Position numbers and translations under genes: made by a program
DNA from: Vreelandella venusta
GTDB taxonomy: Bacteria > Pseudomonadota > Gammaproteobacteria > Pseudomonadales > Halomonadaceae
Direction: 5' to 3'
Length of the DNA stretch: 64,000 nt
Assembly (NCBI RefSeq): GCF_007989605.1
Contig: NZ_BJUL01000003.1
Location: forward strand, 1-64,000
The notes under the pieces: model-generated
What the model saw: only the letters and a program-made list of their open reading frames with translations
Database searches by the model: none
Told to the model about the DNA's origin: nothing
Shown here: positions 8,987 through 18,447 of the stretch, one piece after another
Layout of the letters: every line of letters starts with the position of its first letter
Numbering within the stretch: position 1 is the first letter of the stretch

Positions 8987-9196
8987 ATGAAACGACAAAA
9001 ACGTGATCGCTTCCAACGGGCTTATGTTCACGGCTATAAAGCAGGCGTCATGGGTCGCTCCCGAGATGACTGCCCCAGTCAAGATGTTAATTTACGCGAG
9101 TATTGGATGAGTGGTTGGCGTGAAGGTCGCGGCGATCAGTGGGACGGGATGACCGGCGTCTCCGGCATTCATAAAAATCCCATGGTGATGACCTAG
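8987..9196 (+). CDS. rmf: ribosome modulation factor Rmf
   Basis: Rmf binds 70S ribosomes in stationary phase and helps form inactive 100S dimers. The 69-aa product begins MKRQKRDRF as in E. coli and keeps the GYKAGVMGRS, CPSQ and SGWREG motifs. It is longer than the 55-aa E. coli protein by a C-terminal extension, which is common outside the enterics. AGAGG precedes the ATG, and a clear terminator at 9235-9259 makes it a single-gene unit. Confidence 0.95.
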   Translation: MKRQKRDRFQRAYVHGYKAGVMGRSRDDCPSQDVNLREYWMSGWREGRGDQWDGMTGVSGIHKNPMVMT

Positions 9197-9234
9197 TTTC
9201 TTTTACCTTTTCAAACATGACATTTGGAGTACGG

Positions 9235-9259
9235 AGCCCGCTGGCAAGCGGGCTTTTTT
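9235..9259 (+). terminator. rho-independent terminator of rmf
   Basis: An 8-bp stem AGCCCGCT/AGCGGGCT with loop GGCA is followed by six T residues. Confidence 0.9.
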
Positions 9260-9268
9260 ATCGCTCAA

Positions 9269-10282
9269 CTATTGCTGCTTCAATGCCTCGGCGCACGCCT
9301 TCACTAATCCAGGCCCTTGGTAGATCAACCCTGAATAGAGCTGCACCAAGTCCGCGCCAGCGGCAATTTTAGCAACAGCGGCTTCACCGCTATCAATCCC
9401 ACCCACACCTATAATAGGCAGCGTTGGCAGTTGTGCACGTAACAGACGAATCACCCTATTCGATGCTTCAAAAACGGGTTTTCCAGAAAGCCCGCCCGCC
9501 TCTTCTGACTGAGGGTCACTCTTAACGGCATCGCGAGCGATCGTAGTATTTGTCGCAATAACACCATCCAGTGCATTTCGAGCAATACTGTCGGCTACCA
9601 ATACAACCTCTTCTTCGCTCATATCTGGGGCGATTTTGACCAGTAGCGGTACCTTACGGCCTAGCGCGTTGTCCAATGCTTGGCTACGCGAACGGATAGG
9701 TCCTAGTAACGCATCCAGCTGCTCGCCGAACTGTAATGTCCGCAGTCCAGGCGTATTAGGCGAGGATATATTGACCGCAATGTAATCAGCAACGCCGTGT
9801 ACCGCTTCTAAACACAGCAGGTAATCATCGAGCGCATTTTCTACCGAGGTGGTTAAATTTTTACCTATATTGATGCCTACAACGCCTCCGTAGTGGCGCT
9901 TTTTAACCTGGGCGACAAGGTGTTCAACCCCTTTGTTATTGAACCCAAAACGGTTAATGATCGCCTCATGGCCTGCAAGCCGGAACAAACGTGGCTTTGG
10001 GTTACCTGGCTGCGCTTTGGGCGTCACGGTGCCTACTTCTACAAACCCAAAGCCCAGCGCGCCCAGCGCATCCAAGTGATCGGCATTTTTATCCAGCCCA
10101 GCGGCAAGCCCTACCCGATTACTAAAACGCAGCCCCATCAGTTCAACAGGGTCGCTCACAGGCTCACCATACACCCGCTGCACACCGCCAACCCGATGCA
10201 GAGTATCTAACGCACCCAGCGCTAACCCATGAGATGCTTCTGGGTCGAGTCGAAATAACAGCGAACGGGCGAAGTTATACAT
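9269..10282 (-). CDS. pyrD: dihydroorotate dehydrogenase (quinone), class 2 PyrD
   Basis: PyrD oxidises dihydroorotate to orotate in pyrimidine synthesis and passes electrons to the quinone pool. The 337-aa protein has the amphipathic N-terminal helix of the membrane-associated class 2 form, GLAAGLDKNAD, VEVGTVTPKAQPGNP, the catalytic serine in NISSPNTPG, and the C-terminal FMN phosphate-binding GVGGI and GADLVQLYSG motifs. It is convergent with rmf, and the rmf terminator lies just beyond its stop. Confidence 0.97.
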   Translation of the reverse strand: MYNFARSLLFRLDPEASHGLALGALDTLHRVGGVQRVYGEPVSDPVELMGLRFSNRVGLAAGLDKNADHLDALGALGFGFVEVGTVTPKAQPGNPKPRLFRLAGHEAIINRFGFNNKGVEHLVAQVKKRHYGGVVGINIGKNLTTSVENALDDYLLCLEAVHGVADYIAVNISSPNTPGLRTLQFGEQLDALLGPIRSRSQALDNALGRKVPLLVKIAPDMSEEEVVLVADSIARNALDGVIATNTTIARDAVKSDPQSEEAGGLSGKPVFEASNRVIRLLRAQLPTLPIIGVGGIDSGEAAVAKIAAGADLVQLYSGLIYQGPGLVKACAEALKQQ

Positions 10283-10465
10283 CAGCGAGGCTCTCCAGAG
10301 CAGTGGGCATAAAGCAGACGAACGGACACGCTACATGAAGGCAAATAAACGACATAGCGCGCGGCGCGCAGAGTATAGCGTAAATCACGTTATCTTCGCA
10401 GCGCTGAGCGGCGAGAAAGGCGATGCCGTAAAAAAACGATCACAAGAGCAGTCTCAAGAACCGTC

Positions 10466-10499
10466 ACAAAAAAAACCGCGCCCTAATTCAGGGCGCGGT
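10466..10499 (-). terminator. rho-independent terminator of NAD-glutamate dehydrogenase
   Basis: On the minus strand a 10-bp stem ACCGCGCCCT/AGGGCGCGGT with a 5-base loop is followed by a run of seven T residues. It lies 44 bp past the stop codon. Confidence 0.92.
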
Positions 10500-10542
10500 A
10501 GGTGGTGTTACTTATCGAGCAAGTCGATAGCTAACCTGTGGC

Positions 10543-13500
10543 TTACGCTTCGCTATCGCTTTCAGCAAGATCAACCAATTCACGTACGGCGACGGCAAAC
10601 AGTGCAAAACCACCTTCACTGCCTCCGCGCACTTCGTCAATCAAATGGCACCAGCGGCGATGTAGCTCGGCGTGCTGTTCAAGCCACTGAGCCACACGCT
10701 CTTGAGTGTCACGACTACCCGCTTCCAGTTTTAGGACGCTGGTCGTTAGTGCTAATTGCTGGCGATCAATGTCGTCGCGGAAGGTTTCTCGCGCTTGCGC
10801 TTGCCACGCATCACGCACTTCCAACTGGGTCACCTGCTGTATAATCCAGGGTAGTTCTAGGCGACTGCCAATTTCGTAGAACACTTCGGCTACACGCTGA
10901 GGCTTCTCATTAGTGACCCGCGCGGCGTGAATAATACCCAAACCTGCATAGAGGCTAGGCGACGCAGCCACTGTAGAGGCTAGCGCTTCAGGCACGCCTG
11001 CTTCTAACAGTTCGTCGCAACGCTTACGCCATATCGCCTTCTCTTCTCCGCTGAGCAGTTCACCAATCCCTTCCTGCAGCTGAGCAAGGCGAGGCCCGAA
11101 ATACTCAATTGTATCTTGGGTCGATAATCCCAAATGCTGACGCAGGAACCAGCGCGTTGCGCGGCGAACCATGCGCATCAGGTCGAGCATCATTGAGTAC
11201 TGCACACGGTTCGGCACTTGGTTGTCCAGCGCCTCAATCTGCTCCCACAGTGCCGTCAGGTTAAACGCGTCTCGAGCAACCACGTAAGCACGAGCAATAT
11301 CAGCGCGCCCCGCACCGGTAGAGTCCATTAGACGACGAACGAAGACGATACCCATGTGGTCGACTAGATCGTTAGCTACCTGGGTGGCAACAATTTCGCG
11401 CTTCAGACGATGGTCATACATCTCGGTCTGATAGCGTTCAGTCAAGACGTCAGGGAACAAGCGCTCTAAATGACGATGAATGTAGGGATCATCCGGCACA
11501 TCAGAGTTGATCAAGTCGCCTTTCAGGGTGCTCTTAGCGTAAGAAATCAGCACCGACAGCTCAGGTAACCGCATGCCCTGGTCATGGCTGGCGCGCTCTT
11601 TAAGCACATCATCAGCAGGCAGGAACTCTAATTCACGATCAATTTGGCCGGCTGATTCAAGCTCACTGATAAAGCGGCGGTATGGCCCCATGCCTTGATG
11701 AGACAGAATCTCTGACAGATCCAGCGCTTGGGTTTGGCGATAGTTATCGAGAATGACTAGGTTAGCCACTTCCTCGGTCATATCTGACAGCAGCTGGTTG
11801 CGCTGCTTGTCGGTCATATCCCCACGCTTCACCACTTCATCAATCAATATCTTAATATTGACCTCATGGTCAGAGCAGTTAACTCCCCCGGCATTATCGA
11901 TAAAGTCCGTATAAACGCGCACACCCTTAGCAGCCGCTTCCATCCGGCCACGCTGGGTCAAGCCCAAGTTTCCGCCCTCACCAACAACACGGCAATTCAG
12001 TTCGGCGCCATTAATACGCAGCGCGTCGTTGGCCTTGTCACCCACGTCGGCGTCGGTTTCATCGGAGCTCTTCACATAGGTACCGATACCACCGTTCCAC
12101 AACAGATCAATCTTGGCCTTCAGCATCGCGCGAATAAGGTCATTGGGTGAAAGGCGTGTTTCTTCGATACCAAACACCTGCTGCATTTCCGGAGTAATCG
12201 GAATCGATTTCGCGCTGCGACTAAAGACCCCCCCCCCCTGTGAAATTAATTCAGCATTATAGTCTTCCCAACTGGAACGCGGCAGGTTGAACATGCGCTT
12301 GCGCTCGATGAAAGCAGCTGCTGCGTCAGGATTAGGATCGACAAAAATATGTAGGTGGTTGAATGCGCCTACCAGTTGGATTTTATCTGACAGCAGCATG
12401 CCGTTGCCGAACACGTCGCCGGCCATATCACCAATGCCCACCACCGTGAACAAGTCTTGCTGGGTATTCACGTCAAGGTTTTTGAAGTGGCGCTTGACGG
12501 ATTCCCAGGCACCACGCGCGGTAATCGCCATTTTCTTATGGTCGTAACCGTTAGCCCCGCCAGAAGCAAAGGCATCCCCGAGCCAGTGGCCGTACTCTAT
12601 GGATATCTCATTTGCGATATCCGAGAAGGTTGCAGTCCCTTTATCGGCGGCAACAACAAGGTAGCTATCGTCGCCATCATGGCGTACTACATTTTGCGGC
12701 GGCACAACCTCACCACCCACTAGGTTGTCGGTGACATCCAGCAGTGCGCGAATAAAGATTTTGTAGCAGGCGATACCTTCTTTCTGCTGGGTTTCACGGT
12801 CAGCGTTTTCTGGCATGCGCTTGCATACGAAACCGCCTTTAGCTCCCACCGGTACGATAACCGCATTTTTCACCTGCTGGGCTTTTACCAGGCCTAACAC
12901 TTCCGTACGGAAATCTTCGTGGCGATCTGACCAGCGCAAACCACCGCGAGCGACTTTACCGCCACGCAGGTGAACGCCTTCTACGCGGGGTGAACAGACG
13001 AAAATCTCAAACGCAGGACGGGGTTTGGGCATGCCCGTAACTTTCGAGGGCTCCAGTTTGTAAGAGATATAGTCTTTAAAACGACCATCATCCGCTTTCT
13101 GGTAGTAGTTAGTGCGTAGAGTCGCTTGAATAAGCTCCATAAAGCGACGCAGCAGCTGGTCATCATTCAGGCTGGCGACACTTTCCAGGTGCTCATTTAA
13201 ACGAGCAATACACTCATCTAAGCTTGCGGGCTGTCGCATTGGATCAAAGCGCAACCGGAATAGCTCAACGAGCGTCTGAGTGATTACCGGATAGTTCGCC
13301 AGAGTAGCCGCGATGTAGTCCTGCGACATACCAAAGCGAATCTGCTTAAGGTAACGGGCATAACCGCGCAGCATGGCAACTTCACGCCAATCAAGGCCGG
13401 CACCAATAATCAGACGGTTAAAAGCGTCGTTGTCCGCCTCACCAGCCCATATACGCTTAAATGCTTCGCTGAAGGTGTCGCGCATTTCACTTAAATTTAC

Positions 13501-15366
13501 GCCTTCGCGACTATGCTCCAGCTCGAAGTCATGAATCCAGTAACGCTGCTGCGGGGCATTAATGTCATAAGGGCGCTCACCGATAACGCGCAATCCCAGG
13601 TTTTCCATCATCGGTAGCACATCAGACAGCGGGATCTGGGTTTCACGATGGAAAAGCTTTAAGTTCATACCACCCGCTTGCTCTTCCAAGGGGCGATACA
13701 GTGACAATGAGAGGTCGTCACCGCTATCCAGTGTCAGTAGATGCTGAACATCAAACACCGCTGTGCGCGCATTGAAATCTTCTCGGTAACTGGCCGAAAA
13801 TGCCTCATGGAAATGATCCATTTGGTGGTTGGCGCGCTCTTCACCAAATCCTTCGATCATTGCTTCTTGAAGCTCATCACGCCAGCTACGTGCTAAACGT
13901 GCCACTTTATTTTCTAAGCGCTTAAGATCGTATTGGCTTGGACCTTCACCATTAAAGCGCAAAATAAGCTGAATACGGGCTAAAACCGATTCTGACAAAT
14001 AGGTATTAAAGTCGCCAAAATGAGCGTCGAGTTCATCGCACAGCATCGTTTGTATGCGCTGGCGCAGGTCGGTAGAGAACACATCCCGAGGAACAAAGAC
14101 TAAGCAGGAGTAGAACTTACCGCTGACGTCCGCGCGAATAAACAAGCGCACTTGACGGCGTTCGCGGATATTAAGAATACCCAGAGCTGTGCTGGCCAGG
14201 GATTCGGTGCTGATCTGGAAGAGGTCATCACGCGGGTATACTTCCAACACTTGCAACAGCTGTTTGCCGTTATGCCCCTGGGGGTTAAACCCGGCAATAT
14301 CCATCACGGCTTTCAACTTACGACGCAGCAGCGGAATATTGCGTGGCGATTCGTTATAAACCGTAGACGTGAACAAGCCAAAGAAGCGCCGCTCGCCAAT
14401 CACATTGCCGTCGTCGTCATAGCGATCAACGGTAATGTAGTCTGGGTACGTGGGGCGATGCACCCGGGAATGATGCGCGCTTTTAGCAAACGACAGTAGC
14501 TGGGGTACTAGTACATAGTCGCCATTTTCATCAACCCCCTCTTCAGTGCGGATACGCTCGCGGTAGCGCGGCTGATCAAGGCGGAACACGCCCAGAACAC
14601 TATTGGGGTCACGCTGCAGCTCTTTACCTTCCAGCAGGTACTCGTCGTAACCCAGGAAGGTAAAGTTGTCTTTGAGCAGCCATTCCAAAAACGCGATGGC
14701 CTCTTCATGATCATCAGGATCAATTTGCGGCGGGCAGTTCTTTTCTAACTCTTGAATAGCCGACGTGATTTGGCCGCACATCTCGTCAAAATCGCTGACG
14801 GCGGTTCTAACATCGCGCAGCACTTCATGTAACTTATTCTCAATTTTAGTCAGCGATTCAGGATCCGAGTGACGATCCACTTCAATGACCATCAGCGACT
14901 CGCGCGCATCAGGCGCATTTTCATCTCTTGGCGAGGCCAGTGCTTTGAGCTGATGCTGGCCGTCACGCGCCACGGCAAGTACCGCGTTCTGAATAGCGTG
15001 AACCGTCAGCCCGCGACGATTAAGTTCAATCCGTACCGAATCGACCAAAAATGGCATATCTTCGTGCAAAACGGCAACGAAGGTATGGGTTGACTGCCAG
15101 CCATGCTCTTCAAAGTCAGGATTGAAGATACGCACCTTGGGATGCTGCGGGTCGTGGTGCTGTAAAAACTGCCAAATCGACAGTGTGGCCCCGTACAAGT
15201 CGTCTAAACGCCGATCCACCAAGTCCTCAACGGGGACCGTGGCGTAGAAGTGGCGAGCAAAGGCTTCAACATCTGCCGCTCGCTCCGGCTCCAGTCGCGC
15301 ATCCAATCGCTCTTGTAGCTGCTTCAAAAGATCCCGCCGACTCTCTTCAATCGCAACGTAATGCAT
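10543..15366 (-). CDS. gdhB: NAD-specific glutamate dehydrogenase, large 180-kDa type
   Basis: This enzyme deaminates glutamate to 2-oxoglutarate with NAD+ and mainly serves glutamate or arginine catabolism. At 1607 aa it is the GDH_180 form known from Pseudomonas and Streptomyces. The N-terminal third holds ACT-like regulatory modules; the catalytic core includes GGLRWSDRHEDFRTE and VPVGAKGGF with the active-site lysine (about residue 838), then a Rossmann part with GVNCSDHEVN. GAGGTGAT precedes the ATG. An 11-base G tract spans codons 1043-1047 (plus-strand C tract at 12228-12238), coding Gln-Gly-Gly-Gly-Val in frame. Confidence 0.95.
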   Translation of the reverse strand: MHYVAIEESRRDLLKQLQERLDARLEPERAADVEAFARHFYATVPVEDLVDRRLDDLYGATLSIWQFLQHHDPQHPKVRIFNPDFEEHGWQSTHTFVAVLHEDMPFLVDSVRIELNRRGLTVHAIQNAVLAVARDGQHQLKALASPRDENAPDARESLMVIEVDRHSDPESLTKIENKLHEVLRDVRTAVSDFDEMCGQITSAIQELEKNCPPQIDPDDHEEAIAFLEWLLKDNFTFLGYDEYLLEGKELQRDPNSVLGVFRLDQPRYRERIRTEEGVDENGDYVLVPQLLSFAKSAHHSRVHRPTYPDYITVDRYDDDGNVIGERRFFGLFTSTVYNESPRNIPLLRRKLKAVMDIAGFNPQGHNGKQLLQVLEVYPRDDLFQISTESLASTALGILNIRERRQVRLFIRADVSGKFYSCLVFVPRDVFSTDLRQRIQTMLCDELDAHFGDFNTYLSESVLARIQLILRFNGEGPSQYDLKRLENKVARLARSWRDELQEAMIEGFGEERANHQMDHFHEAFSASYREDFNARTAVFDVQHLLTLDSGDDLSLSLYRPLEEQAGGMNLKLFHRETQIPLSDVLPMMENLGLRVIGERPYDINAPQQRYWIHDFELEHSREGVNLSEMRDTFSEAFKRIWAGEADNDAFNRLIIGAGLDWREVAMLRGYARYLKQIRFGMSQDYIAATLANYPVITQTLVELFRLRFDPMRQPASLDECIARLNEHLESVASLNDDQLLRRFMELIQATLRTNYYQKADDGRFKDYISYKLEPSKVTGMPKPRPAFEIFVCSPRVEGVHLRGGKVARGGLRWSDRHEDFRTEVLGLVKAQQVKNAVIVPVGAKGGFVCKRMPENADRETQQKEGIACYKIFIRALLDVTDNLVGGEVVPPQNVVRHDGDDSYLVVAADKGTATFSDIANEISIEYGHWLGDAFASGGANGYDHKKMAITARGAWESVKRHFKNLDVNTQQDLFTVVGIGDMAGDVFGNGMLLSDKIQLVGAFNHLHIFVDPNPDAAAAFIERKRMFNLPRSSWEDYNAELISQGGGVFSRSAKSIPITPEMQQVFGIEETRLSPNDLIRAMLKAKIDLLWNGGIGTYVKSSDETDADVGDKANDALRINGAELNCRVVGEGGNLGLTQRGRMEAAAKGVRVYTDFIDNAGGVNCSDHEVNIKILIDEVVKRGDMTDKQRNQLLSDMTEEVANLVILDNYRQTQALDLSEILSHQGMGPYRRFISELESAGQIDRELEFLPADDVLKERASHDQGMRLPELSVLISYAKSTLKGDLINSDVPDDPYIHRHLERLFPDVLTERYQTEMYDHRLKREIVATQVANDLVDHMGIVFVRRLMDSTGAGRADIARAYVVARDAFNLTALWEQIEALDNQVPNRVQYSMMLDLMRMVRRATRWFLRQHLGLSTQDTIEYFGPRLAQLQEGIGELLSGEEKAIWRKRCDELLEAGVPEALASTVAASPSLYAGLGIIHAARVTNEKPQRVAEVFYEIGSRLELPWIIQQVTQLEVRDAWQAQARETFRDDIDRQQLALTTSVLKLEAGSRDTQERVAQWLEQHAELHRRWCHLIDEVRGGSEGGFALFAVAVRELVDLAESDSEA

Positions 15367-15561
15367 CCATCACCTCGACTGCCTGGGGCCACAAATTAGG
15401 CCAAAAAAACGAAGGACAATAGGCCTTTAGGCCACACTATCCACTAGCTTACGCTACCGTTACTTATCCCCCTAACCATCTGACAGGTTCTTCATGGTGT
15501 ATGCCGCTTATGCATCATAAGCACTATTGACAAGAGCTCTTAAACATTATCAATAAGCTTT

Positions 15562-16677
15562 CTATTGCGCAGCATCCTTTCGTTTGAGCAATACACCGCA
15601 TTCACAATGCTCGGTAAACGGAAACTGGTCAAAAAGCGCGAACCGTTCAATATGGTGCGTTTGCGTCAGTATGGTTAAGTTTTCGGCTAGCGTTGCAGGA
15701 TTGCATGAAATATAGACGATTTGAGCGTATTCGCTGATTTGATGACAACTTTCAACGTCCAGACCCGCTCTTGGGGGGTCGACTAGCACGCTGGAAAACT
15801 CATACGCATCCAACGCCATCTCCGTCACTCGGCGACCTGTTTTGTCGCCTTTTAGCGCCAATGCGAACTCTTCAGCGGACATTCTTGCGACCTGAGCATT
15901 GGCTACCCCGTTAGCGTCCAGGTTAACGTTAGCGCTAGCTACCGAGGTGCGCGAAATTTCAGTTGCTAAAACGCGGCGGAAGTTATCCGCTAACGCAATG
16001 GTAAAGTTACCGTTACCACAGTAAAGCTCCACCAAGTCTTCCTCTTGCCGTCCGGCGGTGGCCTCTCTAGCCCAGCTAAGCATGGTCTGGCAGATATGCG
16101 CATTTGGCTGAGTAAAGCTGTTTTCAACCTGCTGATAAACCAGCTCACGACCATCAACTGTTAAGCGCTCCCATACATGATCGCGGGTTAGCACCAAGCG
16201 CTGTTTGCGCGAACGGCCAATAATCATGATGCCAAGCGTTGTCTCCAGCGCACGCGCTTCGGCTTCCCAGGCCTCGCCAAGCGGGCGGTGGTAAATCAGC
16301 GTTACCAGGGCTTCGCCAGATAAGGTGGTTAAAAACTCAACTTGAAATAAGCGCCGACGAAGTTCATCGCTGGCAAGGAACGCTTCTCGCAGACGCGGCA
16401 TGAGCGCATTGATCTGCTCACTGGCGACGGGAAACTGATCCAAACGCACAACCCGCTTATTTTTAGGATTGTGCGAATCGACCTCAAACATGGCGTAGAA
16501 GAGGTCGTCATCTTCATGCCAGATGCGAAATTCGCAGCGTTGCCGATAGTGGCTTGGCGGTGAGGGGTAGACTTCTAGCGTGGGTGTGGTGAACGCTGCA
16601 AAGGTTTTCTCCACGTAGGCTTGCTTTTCAGCGAGCTGTTCGGCGTAGCGTTCTGGTTCTACAGTGGGGATCGCCAA
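15562..16677 (-). CDS. trmA: tRNA (uracil-54-C5)-methyltransferase TrmA
   Basis: TrmA makes ribothymidine at position 54 in the T-loop of tRNAs using S-adenosylmethionine. The 371-aa protein matches the family over its length: SHYRQRCEFRIWH, VENSFTQPNA, the SAM site ELYCGNGNFTIAL, DPPRAGLD, the nucleophilic Cys in ISCNPATL and the Glu in FPFTEHCECG. The start is a TTG with GAGGAA six bases ahead; no in-frame ATG lies near. It lies upstream of the glutamate dehydrogenase gene, 195 bp away. Confidence 0.95.
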   Translation of the reverse strand: MAIPTVEPERYAEQLAEKQAYVEKTFAAFTTPTLEVYPSPPSHYRQRCEFRIWHEDDDLFYAMFEVDSHNPKNKRVVRLDQFPVASEQINALMPRLREAFLASDELRRRLFQVEFLTTLSGEALVTLIYHRPLGEAWEAEARALETTLGIMIIGRSRKQRLVLTRDHVWERLTVDGRELVYQQVENSFTQPNAHICQTMLSWAREATAGRQEEDLVELYCGNGNFTIALADNFRRVLATEISRTSVASANVNLDANGVANAQVARMSAEEFALALKGDKTGRRVTEMALDAYEFSSVLVDPPRAGLDVESCHQISEYAQIVYISCNPATLAENLTILTQTHHIERFALFDQFPFTEHCECGVLLKRKDAAQ

Positions 16678-16734
16678 GGTAGTTCCTCATTTAAGTAAAT
16701 AACATCAATAAAAACAAATAACCTAACAGAGGGA

Positions 16735-17532
16735 CTACACCGCGTTAGGAATCGACAATTGTTGTGGCGCGTGAAAACCAAAACGCGCTAATCCGTTAGT
16801 CAGTTGCGACGCTGATGCTGTCGTGAAACAACGTCCATCTTGGGTGCTACTGACGATGGTAGGTGCCACTTGTCCTACCCGACGAGCAATAGCATCGCCA
16901 GAATCTACCCACGCCAGAGGTACCGGCGATAGCCGGATTAGCTCAGTTTTCAGCAGTGGAAAATGGGTACAGCCCAGCACAACGGTATCAAGTGCTGGGT
17001 TAGCCTGGGTAGCCTGCCATAACGGTGTTAGCGCTAGGTTTATGCGCTGCTGGTTAATCGGTATGCCGGATAGCCACGCTTCCGCCTCTGTGACAAGTTC
17101 ACCTGCTGCCACCCTGGTGATCACACAGTCGCTCGCGAAACTATTAATTAACGTCTGCGTATACGGCCTATTGACGGTCGCCGCTGTAGCGAGCAAGCCA
17201 ATGTGACGTGTCTGACTACGCAACGCAGCAGGTTTGATAGCAGGCACCGTTCCAACAACCGGGATATCTAACGCTGCACGCAATCCCTCTAACGCTAGAG
17301 TACTAGCGGTATTACAGGCAACGACTAAGACACTCGCTTGGCAGGCATCCACGGCTGCTTTACATACCGAGACAATACGCTGGGAGAGCGTCATATCATC
17401 GCGTAGACCATAGGGTAACCACGCATTATCACAGGCATAACACATTGCCAGGTGGGGATAATGCTGGCGAAGCGCATGGGCAACAGAAAGTCCCCCCACA
17501 CCAGAATCAAACAGTAGTACAGGCCCTGACAT
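16735..17532 (-). CDS. murI: glutamate racemase MurI
   Basis: MurI supplies D-glutamate for peptidoglycan. The protein has the two-domain Asp/Glu racemase layout: FDSGVGGLS with an acidic residue at position 9, the first catalytic cysteine in VACNTAS (Cys73), and the second in GCTHFPLL (Cys188). LPYG after an aspartate (residue 35) completes the site. A GTG directly before the ATG is an alternative start adding one residue. It is followed after 57 bp by trmA on the same strand. Confidence 0.95.
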   Translation of the reverse strand: MSGPVLLFDSGVGGLSVAHALRQHYPHLAMCYACDNAWLPYGLRDDMTLSQRIVSVCKAAVDACQASVLVVACNTASTLALEGLRAALDIPVVGTVPAIKPAALRSQTRHIGLLATAATVNRPYTQTLINSFASDCVITRVAAGELVTEAEAWLSGIPINQQRINLALTPLWQATQANPALDTVVLGCTHFPLLKTELIRLSPVPLAWVDSGDAIARRVGQVAPTIVSSTQDGRCFTTASASQLTNGLARFGFHAPQQLSIPNAV

Positions 17533-17587
17533 CACCGCTTAACCAACCAATACGTTTTGTACACACCACCCTCCTCAAGCCGCCAAT

Positions 17588-17617
17588 AAAAACGGGGCGT
17601 TAGTCTAACACGCCCCG
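17588..17617 (-). terminator. rho-independent terminator of the hemerythrin-like gene
   Basis: On the minus strand an 8-bp GC-rich stem CGGGGCGT/ACGCCCCG is followed by TTTTTATT. A run of ten C residues (17618-17627 on the plus strand) abuts it on the upstream side. Confidence 0.85.
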
Positions 17618-17647
17618 CCCCCCCCCCTTGAGTGATCAGCTGATGCG

Positions 17648-18193
17648 CTACATTGGCGGCACTTCGGCACCACGCAATTCAGCGTAAAGTTCGGGGTACG
17701 CTTGCTGTAGGCGCTCTAGCTCTTGTTCAGCCCCCTCAGGTAGCGCTTGACGAAGCTCTTCCATATCTTCTTCGCTGAAATGCTCATCTATCAACGGGAA
17801 CAGGCCCTCTCTCTCATGACGGAGATAAGCACGGTGTGCATCAAGGTACTCTTTCAGCGCCTCTGCAAAGAGGTCCATTGGCAGCACATTATCCATTAGA
17901 ATCATGTCGATATCATTGGATAGACGAGACAGACGTGGCTTTAATTTACGATAGTCACTGGCCATTTGCTCCATCAATGGCAGATGCTCAGGGGCCTGCT
18001 TTTGCAGACGCTCCACGCAGATCTTTTCCAGCGGAGAAGCGAAACCATCCATATAAGACAAAATGTAATCCACCACCTCGCGCATCAACTGGAAATCGGG
18101 CCGTTCACCGCTCGCGAGTGTTTTTTGTTTCAGCTGCAACACATGGAGCATTCGCGCCATGTTGGCATGATCTAGACGCAGTTGGTTTAACAT
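17648..18193 (-). CDS. hemerythrin-fold (HHE) protein with missing iron ligands
   Basis: The 181-aa product is all-helical by appearance and begins with the DHANMARML motif of bacterial hemerythrin HHE proteins. Canonical members bind a diiron centre and sense oxygen, NO or iron. By eye alignment His9, Glu56 and Glu127 are kept, but the usual HHPKED motif reads ASPLEK (52-57), the third-helix His is Tyr81 and the fourth-helix His is Tyr123. It may therefore not bind two irons in the usual way. AAGGAGG precedes the ATG. It stands alone, divergent from rarA, and its function is unknown. Confidence 0.8.
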   Translation of the reverse strand: MLNQLRLDHANMARMLHVLQLKQKTLASGERPDFQLMREVVDYILSYMDGFASPLEKICVERLQKQAPEHLPLMEQMASDYRKLKPRLSRLSNDIDMILMDNVLPMDLFAEALKEYLDAHRAYLRHEREGLFPLIDEHFSEEDMEELRQALPEGAEQELERLQQAYPELYAELRGAEVPPM

Positions 18194-18447
18194 CTTGCCG
18201 CCTCCTTTGTAAGTGCCTTACCTTTCGCCCATTGCCTGCTAGCGCTTAGGCGCATGGCATGAGCAGGGTTCAACTACACTAGTGTTAATCGTTACCATGC
18301 GCCTTTGGCATTACCTAGACAAGTAGGCGCTTATCCGTCGGTTATGCCCAAAGGTAGCCCGACGTTACATTATTTACCACAGACACGTGTTAATCGTTGA
18401 TTGTTCAATGGCAAGATTTACGCTGGAAATTGATAGGGAACGTTTAT

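Noticed and set aside
10335..10844. 169-codon open frame on the plus strand over the gdhB terminator and 3' end
   Set aside because: It covers a strong minus-strand terminator and coding region, and its composition is shadow-like.
15527..15532. TTGACA box on the plus strand
   Set aside because: No -10 partner at a usable distance, and the gene downstream on that strand is absent.
17836..18249. 137-codon open frame antisense to the hemerythrin-like gene
   Set aside because: It is a shadow frame with no ribosome binding site and no similarity.
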